A stretch of 64,000 nucleotides of DNA from Hohaiivirga grylli (GTDB lineage: Bacteria; Pseudomonadota; Alphaproteobacteria; Rhizobiales; Beijerinckiaceae), in the NCBI RefSeq assembly GCF_039655745.1, contig NZ_JBBYXI010000003.1, forward strand, positions 186,001 through 250,000. Direction: 5' to 3'. Positions 51,410 to 61,800 of this stretch are shown one piece after another. Numbering within the stretch: the stretch's first letter is position 1; each line of letters begins with the position of its first letter. A program made the translations under genes and the position numbers. The notes under the pieces are model-generated. The model was not told the origin of the DNA and made no database searches. It saw nothing but the letters and a program-made list of their open reading frames with translations.

Positions 51410-51835
51410 TCAATGTCCACCTCCGGAGGTGCGGATATCCTGAGGGCTGTTGAGAATTTCGAGTAAGCCATTTGCAATATAACGGGCTTCCTCGTCCCTC
51501 AACCTGATCAGCATTGGTGCATAGACACCTGCCTGGAATGTGAGGATGGCATGACCTTCTGAATCCAGCCCGATGTCGATTGTGGGCGATGTAATATCAA
51601 TCATATCCGATGTATCGATAACTTCGCCTTCAACGTTTTCTTCAATCTGTTCAAGGCCGGAGAGCTCTTCTGTTTCATCATCGTCCTGATCATCAAGAAC
51701 GTTGAGCAGTTGTCCTAAAGCGCGGACAAGAGAGCGTGCAGCCTCAGCATCCAGAACAACCGCAGTGGATTGATTATCTTTCTGGAATGATAACTGAATG
51801 TTGTTGCCATCAAGACTGACAGACATTCCTGCCAA
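51410..51835 (-). CDS. Acidic conserved hypothetical protein
   Basis: A 141-residue protein with no signal or membrane segment and no family I can name. Residues 1-45 and 85-135 look like two related alpha/beta halves (SLDGNNIQLSFQKDNQSTAVVLDAEAARSLVRAL and ILTFQAGVYAPMLIRLRDEEARYIANGLLEIL, noted as outlines: VVLDAEAARSLVRAL versus IRLRDEEARYIANGL), joined by a highly acidic linker (DDQDDDETEE). The start is probably TTG 51835, which has GAGAGGG seven bases upstream; ATG 51826 has its only purine-rich site touching it. Confidence 0.65.
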   Translation of the reverse strand: MAGMSVSLDGNNIQLSFQKDNQSTAVVLDAEAARSLVRALGQLLNVLDDQDDDETEELSGLEQIEENVEGEVIDTSDMIDITSPTIDIGLDSEGHAILTFQAGVYAPMLIRLRDEEARYIANGLLEILNSPQDIRTSGGGH

Positions 51836-51953
51836 ATTGAAACCCTCTCAATATTCAAGAACAGTTTGATCAATGTTCCTGTAAAGAATATTTTGGTAAT
51901 TGTCCAAAGGCTTCAATAGCCAAAGACCCATTACCCGTTATTTTTACCTGTCA

Positions 51954-52301
51954 TTAGATAAGCTCTTCAACCAGTTCTGCTGGTCGGCAAAGCTTTGCTC
52001 CTTTATCTGATACGACAATTGGCCGGTTCAGCAAAATGGGGTGTTTTGCAATTGCTTCAACCAGCTCATCATCGGTCAGTGCGTCATTATCAAGACCAAG
52101 TTCGTCATAAGGAGTGCCGCGTTCCCGGATGATGTCCCTGACTGGAACTGAGAGGTGCGAGATCAGCTTATGCAGATCATTTTTGGTGAGAGGGGTCTTG
52201 AGATATTCGATAACCGTGAGCGAAACACTGGCATTCTGGAGGCGCTCAAGAACTTTCCTTGAGGTTCCGCAAGCAGGGTTATGATAGATTATCGTTTCCA
52301 T
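51954..52301 (-). CDS. arsC: ArsC/Spx-family arsenate reductase-like protein
   Basis: A 115-residue thioredoxin-fold protein of the glutaredoxin-dependent arsenate reductase family. The active-site Cys is in YHNPACGTSRKVLERL (about residue 11), followed by IEYLKTPLTKNDL, ERGTPYDELGLDN and ILLNRPIVVSDKGAKLCRPAE, with the arginine of LNRPI that binds the oxyanion. No ars operon partner is near, so its real role may be other thiol chemistry. ATG 52301 matches the family N-terminus; a GTG at 52319 overlaps the uvrB stop and could couple the two. Confidence 0.9.
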   Translation of the reverse strand: METIIYHNPACGTSRKVLERLQNASVSLTVIEYLKTPLTKNDLHKLISHLSVPVRDIIRERGTPYDELGLDNDALTDDELVEAIAKHPILLNRPIVVSDKGAKLCRPAELVEELI

Positions 52302-52315
52302 AATGAGCTCTCTGT

Positions 52316-54886
52316 TCACTTCTTCCGTTTCGGAGGAGGGCGGGATGCAACAGGGCGCTCCCGGTCTGTTCCTGGCCCCATATCATCCAGATCAGGCTTG
52401 GATATTCTAGATGACTTTGGTGGTAGGTTCGCACGTTTTCCGTAGCTTCTTTCACCCTTGTAGCTTCCGGCCTCTTTCTCAACTTCACCTTGTGTTGCCA
52501 TTGGGTCTTCCGAAATGGCGAGTTCGGTCGCTTCAAGGCGGCGAAGTTCATCACGCAGTCTGGCTGCTTCCTCAAACTCAAGATTGGCTGCAGCTTCACG
52601 CATGCGTTTGTCGAGATCGGCAATAACCGTCTTGAGGTTATGGCCCATTGCGTTATTGCCACTGACAAGACCCGTGTCGACTTTAACGTGGTCTCGCTCG
52701 TAAACGCTATCGAGAATATCCGAGATATTCTTGCGGACTGATGCAGGCGTAATACCGTGCTCTTCGTTATAGGCAACCTGTTTTTCACGACGGCGGTTGG
52801 TCTCGGACATCGCCCGTTCCATGGAACCGGTAATATGGTCTGCGTAGAGGATAACCTTGCCATCAACGTTACGGGCTGCGCGGCCAATCGTCTGAATCAG
52901 TGATGTTTCAGAACGCAGGAAGCCTTCTTTATCGGCATCGAGAATGGCTACAAAGCCACACTCTGGAATATCAAGTCCCTCACGTAAAAGGTTAATGCCG
53001 ACGAGCACATCGAATGCACCAAGGCGTAGGTCGCGGATGATCTCAATACGTTCAATCGTATCAATATCTGAGTGCATGTAGCGGACGCGAATGTTGTTTT
53101 CGTGCAGATATTCCGTCAGATCTTCAGCCATTCGTTTGGTGAGTGTCGTGACAAGGGTACGATACCCCTTGGCGGTGACCTCACGAATTTCACCCAGCAG
53201 ATCATCAACCTGTGTTCTGGCCGGGCGGATCTCCACGGGTGGATCAATCAGACCGGTCGGACGAATAACCTGTTCTGTGAAAACACCACCTGTTTGTTCC
53301 ATTTCCCATTTACCCGGTGTTGCGGATACATGGACGCTCTGAGGACGCATGGCATCCCATTCCTCAAAGCGCAGAGGACGGTTGTCCATACAGGAAGGCA
53401 GTCGGAAGCCGAATTCTGCCAAGGTTGCCTTGCGACGGAAGTCACCGCGATACATGCCGCCAATTTGTGGAATCGTCACATGGCTTTCGTCCGCGAAAAT
53501 AAGAGCATTATCCGGGAGGTATTCAAACAGGGTAGGTGGTGGCTCACCCGGGCGTCGACCTGTGAGATAGCGGGAGTAGTTTTCAATGCCAGCACATGAA
53601 CCTGTTGCTTCCATCATCTCCATATCGAAGACGGTGCGCTGCTCCAGCCTTTGTGCTTCGAGGATACGGCCCATGCCATTGAGTTCTTTCAGGCGGGCTT
53701 TCAGCTCCTCTTTTATGCTTTTAACAGCCTGCTGCAATGTTGGCCTTGGCGTCACATAGTGAGAGTTGGCATAAACTTTGACAAACTCAAGGTCATTTTG
53801 TTTCTGTCCGGTCAGAGGATCGAACTCGGTAATCGATTCAACGTCATCACCAAACAGCGATATCCTCCATGCCCTGTCTTCAAGGTGGGCTGGAAAGAGT
53901 TCGATTACGTCACCACGAACACGGAATGTGCCGCGGGCAAAATCATTCTGGATACGTTTATACTGGAGGGCAACAAGATCGGCGATCAGCTGTCTTTGCT
54001 CAATCCTGTCTCCGACCTGTATTGTAAAGCTCATGGCCGTATAGGTTTCGACCGAGCCAATACCGTAAATACAGGAGACTGATGCAACGATAATGACATC
54101 ATCGCGTTCCAGAACAGCACGGGTTGCTGCGTGGCGCATTCGGTCGATCTGTTCGTTGATCGAGGATTCTTTCTCAATATACGTATCAGAACGGGGTACA
54201 TAAGCTTCTGGCTGATAGTAATCGTAATAGGATACGAAATACTCGACAGCATTATCCGGGAAGAAGCTTTTGAACTCCCCATAAAGCTGGGCCGCCAGTG
54301 TTTTATTCGGTGCCAGAATAAGCGCCGGGCGCTGGGTCTCCTCAATGATCTTGGCCATTGTGAAGGTTTTACCGGAACCCGTGACACCAAGCAGAACCTG
54401 ATCGCGCTCACCGTTATTGATACCCTCAACCAGTTCCGCAATTGCTGCTGGCTGGTCACCGGAAGGCTCGAACTCAGATTTGAAAAAGAAGCTTTTACCG
54501 CCTTCTGACTTCTCAGGACGCGGTGGGCGATGCGGTGTCCAGAGCTTGCCATTCTTGAACAGCGGATTACCATCGGTTAGCAGCTGCGTCAGGGCTGCTA
54601 CTGTTGCTGAAACACCATCTCCTGCACCCTCTGCCGGTGCCAGTTTGAATTTGCGGGCAAGGGCCGGGTCGACCTTAGGGGCTTTGACGGGTGTCTTCGC
54701 TTCGAAAGCAGCTTGTGGCTGTTCGGATAATCCTTGCGATTGTGCCTTGTTCTTTTTCTTCTGCTCTTCCTGCTGCTCTCGTTCACGATTCAGTGCAGGA
54801 TTGAGCAGTTCCGCCAGATGGTGATCAAGCGGTTGCAGATCTGGTTTTGATGCTTTTGAGCGGGTCGGTTTGGGTAGTCTTGCCAT
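52316..54886 (-). CDS. uvrB: Excinuclease ABC subunit B
   Basis: DNA-damage-verifying helicase of nucleotide excision repair. The 856-residue protein has an extra charged N-terminal tail of about 120 residues typical of Hyphomicrobiales, then Walker A LLGVTGSGKTFTMA, the beta-hairpin YYDYYQPEAYVPRSDTYIEK, DESHVTIPQ (DEAD-like), the C-terminal helicase motifs TLTKRMAEDLTEYL and GLDIPE, and the UvrC-binding UVR helix (MREAAANLEFEEAARLRDEL). ATG 54886 is preferred over 54934. With uvrC at 32.4 kb, both halves of the incision pair are in this window. Confidence 0.97.
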   Translation of the reverse strand: MARLPKPTRSKASKPDLQPLDHHLAELLNPALNREREQQEEQKKKNKAQSQGLSEQPQAAFEAKTPVKAPKVDPALARKFKLAPAEGAGDGVSATVAALTQLLTDGNPLFKNGKLWTPHRPPRPEKSEGGKSFFFKSEFEPSGDQPAAIAELVEGINNGERDQVLLGVTGSGKTFTMAKIIEETQRPALILAPNKTLAAQLYGEFKSFFPDNAVEYFVSYYDYYQPEAYVPRSDTYIEKESSINEQIDRMRHAATRAVLERDDVIIVASVSCIYGIGSVETYTAMSFTIQVGDRIEQRQLIADLVALQYKRIQNDFARGTFRVRGDVIELFPAHLEDRAWRISLFGDDVESITEFDPLTGQKQNDLEFVKVYANSHYVTPRPTLQQAVKSIKEELKARLKELNGMGRILEAQRLEQRTVFDMEMMEATGSCAGIENYSRYLTGRRPGEPPPTLFEYLPDNALIFADESHVTIPQIGGMYRGDFRRKATLAEFGFRLPSCMDNRPLRFEEWDAMRPQSVHVSATPGKWEMEQTGGVFTEQVIRPTGLIDPPVEIRPARTQVDDLLGEIREVTAKGYRTLVTTLTKRMAEDLTEYLHENNIRVRYMHSDIDTIERIEIIRDLRLGAFDVLVGINLLREGLDIPECGFVAILDADKEGFLRSETSLIQTIGRAARNVDGKVILYADHITGSMERAMSETNRRREKQVAYNEEHGITPASVRKNISDILDSVYERDHVKVDTGLVSGNNAMGHNLKTVIADLDKRMREAAANLEFEEAARLRDELRRLEATELAISEDPMATQGEVEKEAGSYKGERSYGKRANLPPKSSRISKPDLDDMGPGTDRERPVASRPPPKRKK

Positions 54887-55092
54887 AGTAGGTATATGGT
54901 CCTTCTCGTCCGCAATAAAAAGCGTAAGCCTCAAAAATTATTACATCCGCCAGAATAGGCGGATTCGTCAATGTTGCCAATTCGTTCTTGCTATTGGAAG
55001 GGGAGAAGTACACTTCTGCTGCGGAAAGTCGAAATTTGCTGTTGAGTAGGGGTGTTCGTTACTACAATAAAAACTGTATCAGTTTTCGACTG

Positions 55093-57063
55093 ATGTCTTC
55101 TTTACCTCTCCGCCAACTTTATCCTACGGATCATTTTCTTCGGATGTCTCAAGCTGTCTTGAAAATTGTTTCTGCCTTTGATCGTTCCAGAGTGCTTTAT
55201 GCTGCACGCTTGGCATTGGCGTCTGTTCTGGCTTTGGCCGTTTCAACATTGCTTGGGCTTCAGAATGCCTATTGGGCAGCCATGACGGTTTGGATTGTTG
55301 CCCAGCCAACACGTGGCATGATGATTGAACGCAATTTCTATCGTTTAATCGGAACGGGGATTGGTACAGCTATTGCCTTCCTGGTGCTGAAACTGACAGC
55401 CGAGCCTGTCTATGTGGTCTTCTCACTATGTTTGGTGATTGTTGTCTGCACGGGTATTGGGAACCTTGTTGCCAGCTCGAAAAGTTATGGTGTGCTGCTG
55501 ATTGGCTATACAATGGCCATCGTCATTCTGCCGGATATTGGTGATCTGTCACATCCGCATGATTTACCCTGGGCACGTGTTCTTTCAACAGTGCTTGGTG
55601 TTCTGATTTCAATGCTGGTCAGTGCGCTCTTTGCTCCGCGTTCACCGCGTGCTGCCTTTGCGCGTCGTTCACGTGCTGCAGGTGCTGACACGATAAACTG
55701 GATTGCTGATGCGTTGTCACAAAAGCAGTTTGTTGAGACAGAACGGAAACTTATTCAGGAAATTGCCGAGATAGAGGCAACCATTGATGCTGTTGCTGCC
55801 GGTTCTCCTGAAGCGCATAAGCGGATGCGGTTTTTGCGGGTATTTCTGCTGCAACTGATCAATGCCATGGCTATTGCCGCAACTTTATCGCACAGGAAAC
55901 TTATTAAAAATGGGGAAGGGCGTGCCATTGCTCAGGTGCTTCACCAACTGTCTGAAAGACTCGCAGCAGAAGAAAACCATCAGGTTTCTGATGAAGCTCT
56001 GGTAAAGGTATGTGAAGCTGCCTGTCAGAGCAGCCCAGAAGATCGTAACATTATAAATGCACTTTATTCTGCTCTCAAAGAGGCAATAGATGCGCTGGAT
56101 GATTTTACACGCGATGCCTCTTCGCTTGAGCGGGTGGAGTATGCATTACATCGGGATATTCCCGGGGCATTACGGGCGGCACTTCGGACATTTGTATCCT
56201 TTGCATTTATTGCCACTATATGGCTTGTGACGGGTTGGCAGGGCGGACCTTATACCCTCATGGGGATGGCAATCTTTCTGACTGTTTTTTCCACTTTCCC
56301 TAATCCGCAGAAAGCACTTCTAGGTGTCTTTTACGGGACTGTCGTCGGTACTGCCGCTGCCCTGATCTGCCGCTGGCTGATGTTGGAATTCGCAACCAGC
56401 TATATGCATGTACTGCTTATTCTGGCACCTTTCATTATTATTGGTGCGCTGGCCCGTGTTTATCCGCCGACAGAAAAACCGGCCATTGATTATGGTATGT
56501 CCCTGTTTGTGACCTGTCAGCCGATGATGCCGCTGCATGGCGGGATGGAGATTTCATGGTCTATCGGCTGGTCCATGACCATTGCCATTATCATTGTGAT
56601 TATTGCATTCCGTTTTATCGTTCCGGCCAAGGCTGCCTTTCCCGGGCGCGATCTGGAGCATGCTTTTATTGATGATCTTAAGATTTTGGCATCTGGCCGT
56701 CGGGCAAAAGATACAGGCAATCGCCTGACACGAATGTTACATCGGTCAATGCGGCTTGCCTTACTGGCAGGACCTCAGCGCCGCTCTCAACTGGAAACAG
56801 TGGTTGCTCCGATTGCTATAGCGCATGCCATTCGCCAGCTTCAGGCTGATATAGCCAGTGGGAAATTCTCTCAGGATGAAGAGAAAATCTGTCGCCAGCT
56901 TTTGCAGCTTATTTCGGCTAAGGATAATAATTTCAAGACAATGCCTCAGCAGATAAATAATCTGCGGCATGAATTACTTTCACAGAACGTACCGCCTGAA
57001 CTGCTGGCAACGATTGATGACATTCAGTATGGCCTCAAACGTGCGCAGCTGGGAACAGAGTGA
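55093..57063 (+). CDS. FUSC-family inner membrane transporter (AaeB/YccS-like)
   Basis: A 656-residue protein of the fusaric acid resistance/aromatic acid exporter family. Two blocks of about six helices each (residues about 30-190 and 365-520; landmarks AARLALASVLALAVSTLLGLQ-like ALASVLALAVSTLLG and YWAAMTVWIVAQPTRGMM, then GGPYTLMGMAIFLTVFSTFPN) surround a helical cytoplasmic domain. These proteins export hydroxylated aromatic acids or other compounds, usually with an MFP partner, which is not present here. ATG 55144 is an alternative start. It is divergent from uvrB. Confidence 0.88.
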   Translation: MSSLPLRQLYPTDHFLRMSQAVLKIVSAFDRSRVLYAARLALASVLALAVSTLLGLQNAYWAAMTVWIVAQPTRGMMIERNFYRLIGTGIGTAIAFLVLKLTAEPVYVVFSLCLVIVVCTGIGNLVASSKSYGVLLIGYTMAIVILPDIGDLSHPHDLPWARVLSTVLGVLISMLVSALFAPRSPRAAFARRSRAAGADTINWIADALSQKQFVETERKLIQEIAEIEATIDAVAAGSPEAHKRMRFLRVFLLQLINAMAIAATLSHRKLIKNGEGRAIAQVLHQLSERLAAEENHQVSDEALVKVCEAACQSSPEDRNIINALYSALKEAIDALDDFTRDASSLERVEYALHRDIPGALRAALRTFVSFAFIATIWLVTGWQGGPYTLMGMAIFLTVFSTFPNPQKALLGVFYGTVVGTAAALICRWLMLEFATSYMHVLLILAPFIIIGALARVYPPTEKPAIDYGMSLFVTCQPMMPLHGGMEISWSIGWSMTIAIIIVIIAFRFIVPAKAAFPGRDLEHAFIDDLKILASGRRAKDTGNRLTRMLHRSMRLALLAGPQRRSQLETVVAPIAIAHAIRQLQADIASGKFSQDEEKICRQLLQLISAKDNNFKTMPQQINNLRHELLSQNVPPELLATIDDIQYGLKRAQLGTE

Positions 57064-57191
57064 TTGGCTGAAAGCCCAATTGTCGCATGGTTGTTTTTCT
57101 GAGAAATTATGGAATAGTTTTCCTTGCCTGTATTCATACAGTGCTTTAATAAATGATCGTTCATCAATCTGAAAATACAAGAGGTCTTACC

Positions 57192-58394
57192 ATGGCTTTT
57201 CTGTCCGATGCTCTGGCTCGCATCAAGCCGTCTGCAACTCTGGTCGTGACACAAAAAGCGCGAGACCTTAAAAATCAGGGCCGTGACGTTATCAGCCTCT
57301 CGGTTGGTGAGCCTGATTTTGAAACACCTGAACATATCAAAGAAGCAGCTATTGCTGCCATTAAGCGTGGTGAAACGCGTTATCCTCCCGTTCCCGGAAT
57401 TCTGCCACTTCGCGAGGCCATTGTTCGCAAGTTCAAGCGTGAGAATAATCTTGATTACAAGATTTCCCAGATTCTGGTCGGTACCGGTGGGAAGCACGTT
57501 CTGTTCAATGCTCTGATGGCGACTGTTAATTTTGGTGACGAGGTCATTATCCCAGCGCCTTACTGGGTGTCTTACCCTGAGATGGTTTCTGTTGCGGGTG
57601 GTACGCCTGTTTTGATTGAAACAACGATGGAGCATAACTTTAAGCTCCAGCCGGATGTTCTCGAAAAGGCTATTACGCCAAAGACCAAATGGGTTATTCT
57701 CAACTCACCGTCCAATCCGAGCGGTGCTGCCTATACCCATGACGAGATGAAGAAGCTGACGGATGTGCTGCTGCGTCATCCGAATGTCTGGGTTATGACC
57801 GATGATATCTATGAGCATCTGACATATGGCGATTTCAAGTTTGTAACACCTGCGCAGGTTGAGCCTGAGCTTTATGATCGTACTCTGACCATCAATGGTG
57901 TTTCCAAAGCCTATGCCATGACTGGATGGCGTATTGGTTATGCGGCCGGCCCTGAAAAGCTGATCAAGGCTATGGATATGCTGCAAGGCCAGCAGACATC
58001 GGGTGCATGTACGATTGCGCAGTGGGCTGCCGTTGAAGCCCTGGAGGGACCGCAGGAACATTTGGAAGTTTTCAAGAAGGCATTCCAGCGCCGTCGGGAT
58101 CTGGTTGTCTCCATGCTCAACCAGTGCAAGTACCTGAAATGCCCAACGCCAGAAGGTGCCTTCTACGTGTATCCATCTTTGGCAGATGCCATGGGTAAGA
58201 CAACGCCATCTGGTAAAGTTCTGGAAACTGACGAAGATTTCGTCTCAGAACTTCTGGAGGCAGAAGGTGTTGCTGCCGTTCATGGTAGCGCCTTTGGTCT
58301 CGGCCCATATATGCGTGTTTCTTACGCCACATCTGATGCTGTCCTTGAAGATGCCTGCATGCGTATCCAGCGCTTCTGTGCTTCTTTGAAGTAA
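57192..58394 (+). CDS. aatA: Pyridoxal-phosphate aminotransferase (aspartate aminotransferase type Ib)
   Basis: A 400-residue class I/II aminotransferase, probably aspartate/prephenate type, as in other alphaproteobacteria. Landmarks are SLSVGEPDFETPEHI, the YPPVPGILPLREAI helix, PYWVSYPEMV, SPSNPSGAAYTHDEM, the PLP lysine in NGVSKAYAMTGWRIGYAAG and the C-terminal VHGSAFGLGPYMRVSYA with the substrate-binding Arg. ATG 57192 follows AAGAGG; the frame upstream to 57153 is not conserved. A strong terminator follows at 58418. Confidence 0.95.
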   Translation: MAFLSDALARIKPSATLVVTQKARDLKNQGRDVISLSVGEPDFETPEHIKEAAIAAIKRGETRYPPVPGILPLREAIVRKFKRENNLDYKISQILVGTGGKHVLFNALMATVNFGDEVIIPAPYWVSYPEMVSVAGGTPVLIETTMEHNFKLQPDVLEKAITPKTKWVILNSPSNPSGAAYTHDEMKKLTDVLLRHPNVWVMTDDIYEHLTYGDFKFVTPAQVEPELYDRTLTINGVSKAYAMTGWRIGYAAGPEKLIKAMDMLQGQQTSGACTIAQWAAVEALEGPQEHLEVFKKAFQRRRDLVVSMLNQCKYLKCPTPEGAFYVYPSLADAMGKTTPSGKVLETDEDFVSELLEAEGVAAVHGSAFGLGPYMRVSYATSDAVLEDACMRIQRFCASLK

Positions 58395-58417
58395 CAATTT
58401 ACACCATGTAATGCTGA

Positions 58418-58449
58418 ACAGCCCGGAACAGGAGTTCCGGGCTGTTTTG
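58418..58449 (+). terminator. Terminator after the aminotransferase gene
   Basis: ACAGCCCGGAAC pairs with GTTCCGGGCTGT around AGGA, followed by TTTGTTT. It is a textbook Rho-independent terminator. Confidence 0.93.
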
Positions 58450-58691
58450 TTTAAAATCTCTGGTACAATGATAATGGTCAGAGGAAACTCAATGATATTG
58501 AGGGATTATGTTGTTTTCATATTAACCAATTAATTCAGCATAGCTTATCGGAGTTTATATGTCTTTGTTTCGCGCTTGTTTCAAAAGCAATATAGACTTG
58601 AAGTTCAAGCTCTCCATTGGTAGCAAAAAATTCTAAAAAATAATGGAATTTTCAAAAAAATTGTATCAATCAAAATTAAAATTTGAATCAA

Positions 58692-58707
58692 AATATATCG
58701 ATATATT
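58692..58707. promoter_or_regulatory. 16-bp perfect palindrome upstream of the autotransporter
   Basis: AATATATCGATATATT is self-complementary and lies about 20 bases upstream of the candidate -35 element. It could be a regulator site, or chance in AT-rich DNA. Confidence 0.35.
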
Positions 58708-58727
58708 GTGAAGATAAATTTTATATA

Positions 58728-58757
58728 TTGCATAATTAACGACCAGTTAACTATAAT
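58728..58757 (+). promoter_or_regulatory. Candidate autotransporter promoter
   Basis: A consensus TATAAT at 58752-58757 with a weak TTGCAT 18 bases upstream. It would give a leader of about 120 bases. The -10 match is perfect but the surrounding AT-richness lowers its weight. Confidence 0.35.
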
Positions 58758-58886
58758 AAACATATTCAATAATAATTCCTTCAAGAGATTCGCGATGCTT
58801 CTCATGACCGAAAACCGAAATTTAGAGCCAGCATCATAATTTAAAAAAAAGCAGTGATGTAGGCTGATCTAACGGGGCAACTGAAA

Positions 58887-61800
58887 ATGAAGAAGTTGTT
58901 GGGAGGCTCTCAGGGCTTCTGTTTGCGCTCTATCATTCGTGCGCATTCAGTAACATTTGCAGCTGCTACGGTTTTTTCGTTTGCCGTACAGGTAGCTTCG
59001 GTAGATGCTTATGCCCTTACAATTAATAATGGGGCAATCGTGACTGTACCTGGAGATTATCCATCTAACTGGGCACCTAATGAGGGCCTAGCTGTTGGTG
59101 GTAGTACTGATGGAACACTGATTGTTGAGAATGGTGCGAATGTTTCCATTTATCAAGGTGGCTTTAATATTGGTTTTGCAGCGGGTGGGATCGGGAAAGT
59201 CACAATAAGTGGTTCGGGAACTTCCTTGAGTATGAGCAGTACGACTGAGGTAAAGCTTCAGATGTCAGATGTACTCGGATCTCAGTCTTTTCTGACCGTT
59301 GATAATGGCGCATCAGTTTCTGCTGACTACTTTCTGGTTGGAGGTAGAGGCAAGGCTGAAGCTGTGTTTGATGGTGTTGGAACAACAGGCACTTTCAAAA
59401 AAATCATGGTTGGAAGTGGTGATTATGGCGGAACAGCTATACGCCCTGATACAACTGGAAGTCTTGTTATATCGAATGGTGCTAAAATAACGAGCACGAC
59501 AGGGACTGTTGGCTTCTATTATGACTCGACGGCCTATGCGAGAGTTACTTCCGGTGCTGACTGGACAATGACCAGCACACTTTTGCTCTCTGGGGCCAAC
59601 CCTGAGTTGGTTATTGATGACAAGGGAACCGTTACCAGTGGTAGTACTAGTGTTCAATCCGGGATTGTAACTATTCAGGATAGTCACTCCAAGCTTTCAA
59701 CGGGCAGCTTTACTATAGGGTCCATAATCAGGTACAGCGCAATCCTGAATATTAAGAATGAAGGGACCCTATCCAGTAGAACAGCCCAAATAGGCAACTC
59801 CACTACCAATATTGATGGTGCTGGCTCTCAATGGATCAACACACAGGCATGGGTTCTGTCCGCGTTTGATAATAATTACGTTGCTGCAGTAAACCTTACC
59901 AATAATGCAAAATTGTCAACCGGCTCTGCCGTTATTGGCCAGAGTGCAGCTAACAGGGTTTATGGTACGCACATTGTTACGGTGAGTTCAGGTTCAACAT
60001 GGACTAATAACAGCACACTGGTTGTTGGTGCCTATCAAAGCCAGTCCAGCCAGCTGATCGTGAACTCTGGTGGAGCGGTTACAACAGATTCTCTGACGAT
60101 TGCAACAAGTGCTTTGAATGCAACCGGTACTGTGACAGTAACTGGTCAGCACAGCACTTTGACGGCAAATTCCATTATAGATATTGGGCGTGATAGTGGT
60201 GTCGGAACCCTTAATATCAGTGATGGTGGTATTGTCCGTAGTGTCAATGGTTATGTTGGTGGTAACAGAACAGTTGCAACTGGGATAACCAATATTGATG
60301 GTGCGGGCTCTGTCTGGATCAATACGGCAGATTTGTATGTCGGGCATACATTCTCAAGCGGTAGAGTTACCCTAACAAATGGCGCCCTGTTGTCTACTCG
60401 GGATGGCTATGTTGGTTACTCACTAAATAACACAGCCTTTAATACTGCTTCCGTCATAATCAGCAGTGGTTCCAGCTGGGTGAACAGTAACTCGTTTATT
60501 GTTGGATATACTAACCGTAATGCAGAGGTTGTCGTCGATACATTCGGCCAGATAAGCTCACAGATTGCAGTTGTCGGTTATACAAATGGTAAGGGAACGG
60601 TCACGATTGATGGTGTCGGTTCACAATGGACCAATGCTGATAAGCTTTCTATCGGTCAGACCGGCGGAACGGGTATTCTGAACATCCGCAATGGCGGCGT
60701 GGTTTCCTCTACTAACAGTGTTGTAGGTGATACACTTAACAGTATAGGTACTGTCACTGTTACAGGGCAGGGTAGTCTTTTGACCAATAGTCAGAAGCTG
60801 ACAGTCGCCAACAGTAACAGTACCGGTGAGGTAAGTATTGCAGATGGCGGCAAGGTGGAAAGTGCTGCCGGTGTTATTGGTTCTTCAGCTGGCTCTGATG
60901 GAACAGTCAATATCGGTAGTTCTGTTTCAGGGGCTACTTCTACATGGCAAAATACTGGGGAGCTGATTGTTGCTGATGCTGATACAAGTAAAGGTATCAT
61001 CAATATCTCCAGCGGCGGTCATCTGGAAAGCGTAACTGCCATTATCGGTGTCCAGTCTGGCTCTGATGGAACTGTCAATGTTGATGGAGCTAATGCCCTC
61101 TGGACGCTCAGTGATAAACTGACTGTTGCAGATGCCGGTACCGGTACAGTCAATGTACGCTCTGGTGGCCAGACAACTCATATCGATGCTGTTATTGGCG
61201 CTCAGGTAGGTGCTCAGGGTACTGTCAATGTTGATGGTTCAGGTTCTCTCTGGGCTACGATGAATGATCTTGTGGTTGCCGATGCAGGTCAGGGTGAGCT
61301 TAACATTACCAATGCCGGGCAGGTGAACAGCACCAATGCGACTGCCGGGCAGCAGGTCGGTTCAGAGGCAAATATTCTTGTCACCGGTAACAGCTCCACG
61401 TGGTCGAACACGGCTGATCTGACAATTGCCGATGCGGGTAAAGCGACGCTGAATATTGAGCAAGAAGGCTTTGTCAGCTCCGATAATATCCATGTGGGTC
61501 AGGCTGGTTTTTCAGAAGGTCAGGTCTTAATCAGTAACAACAGCTCATTGACGACAACGGCAGATATGCTGGTTGGTATTGCCGGTACCGGTCATATTGA
61601 GATCAGTTCTGCTGGTCGTATCCATAATGATGGGATTGCGTCTCTCGGTGTCGGGGCAGGTGGAACAGGCACGATGCTGATTACAGACAGTGGTTCCACA
61701 TGGTCCAGTGATGGTCTTATGACTGTTGGTGTTGACGGTCATGGTGAACTCACTCTCCGCGATGATGGCGTTGCAAAACCGTCTGATGGTAAGCTTTATG

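Larger units (their letters stand above)
58395..58886. other. AT-rich leader region of the autotransporter gene
   Basis: About 490 bases. After the terminator at 58418-58449 the DNA becomes very AT-rich, with A-runs (for example 58844-58851) and a perfect palindrome at 58692-58707. A candidate promoter lies at 58728-58757, and a purine-rich GGGG site precedes the ATG at 58887. I see no gene in it on either strand; short frames here have no ribosome site. Confidence 0.6.

Noticed and set aside
58605..58805. Minus-strand frame of 66 codons upstream of the autotransporter
   Set aside because: Ile/Leu/Phe-rich translation is what AT-rich non-coding DNA gives; no ribosome site and no homology visible.
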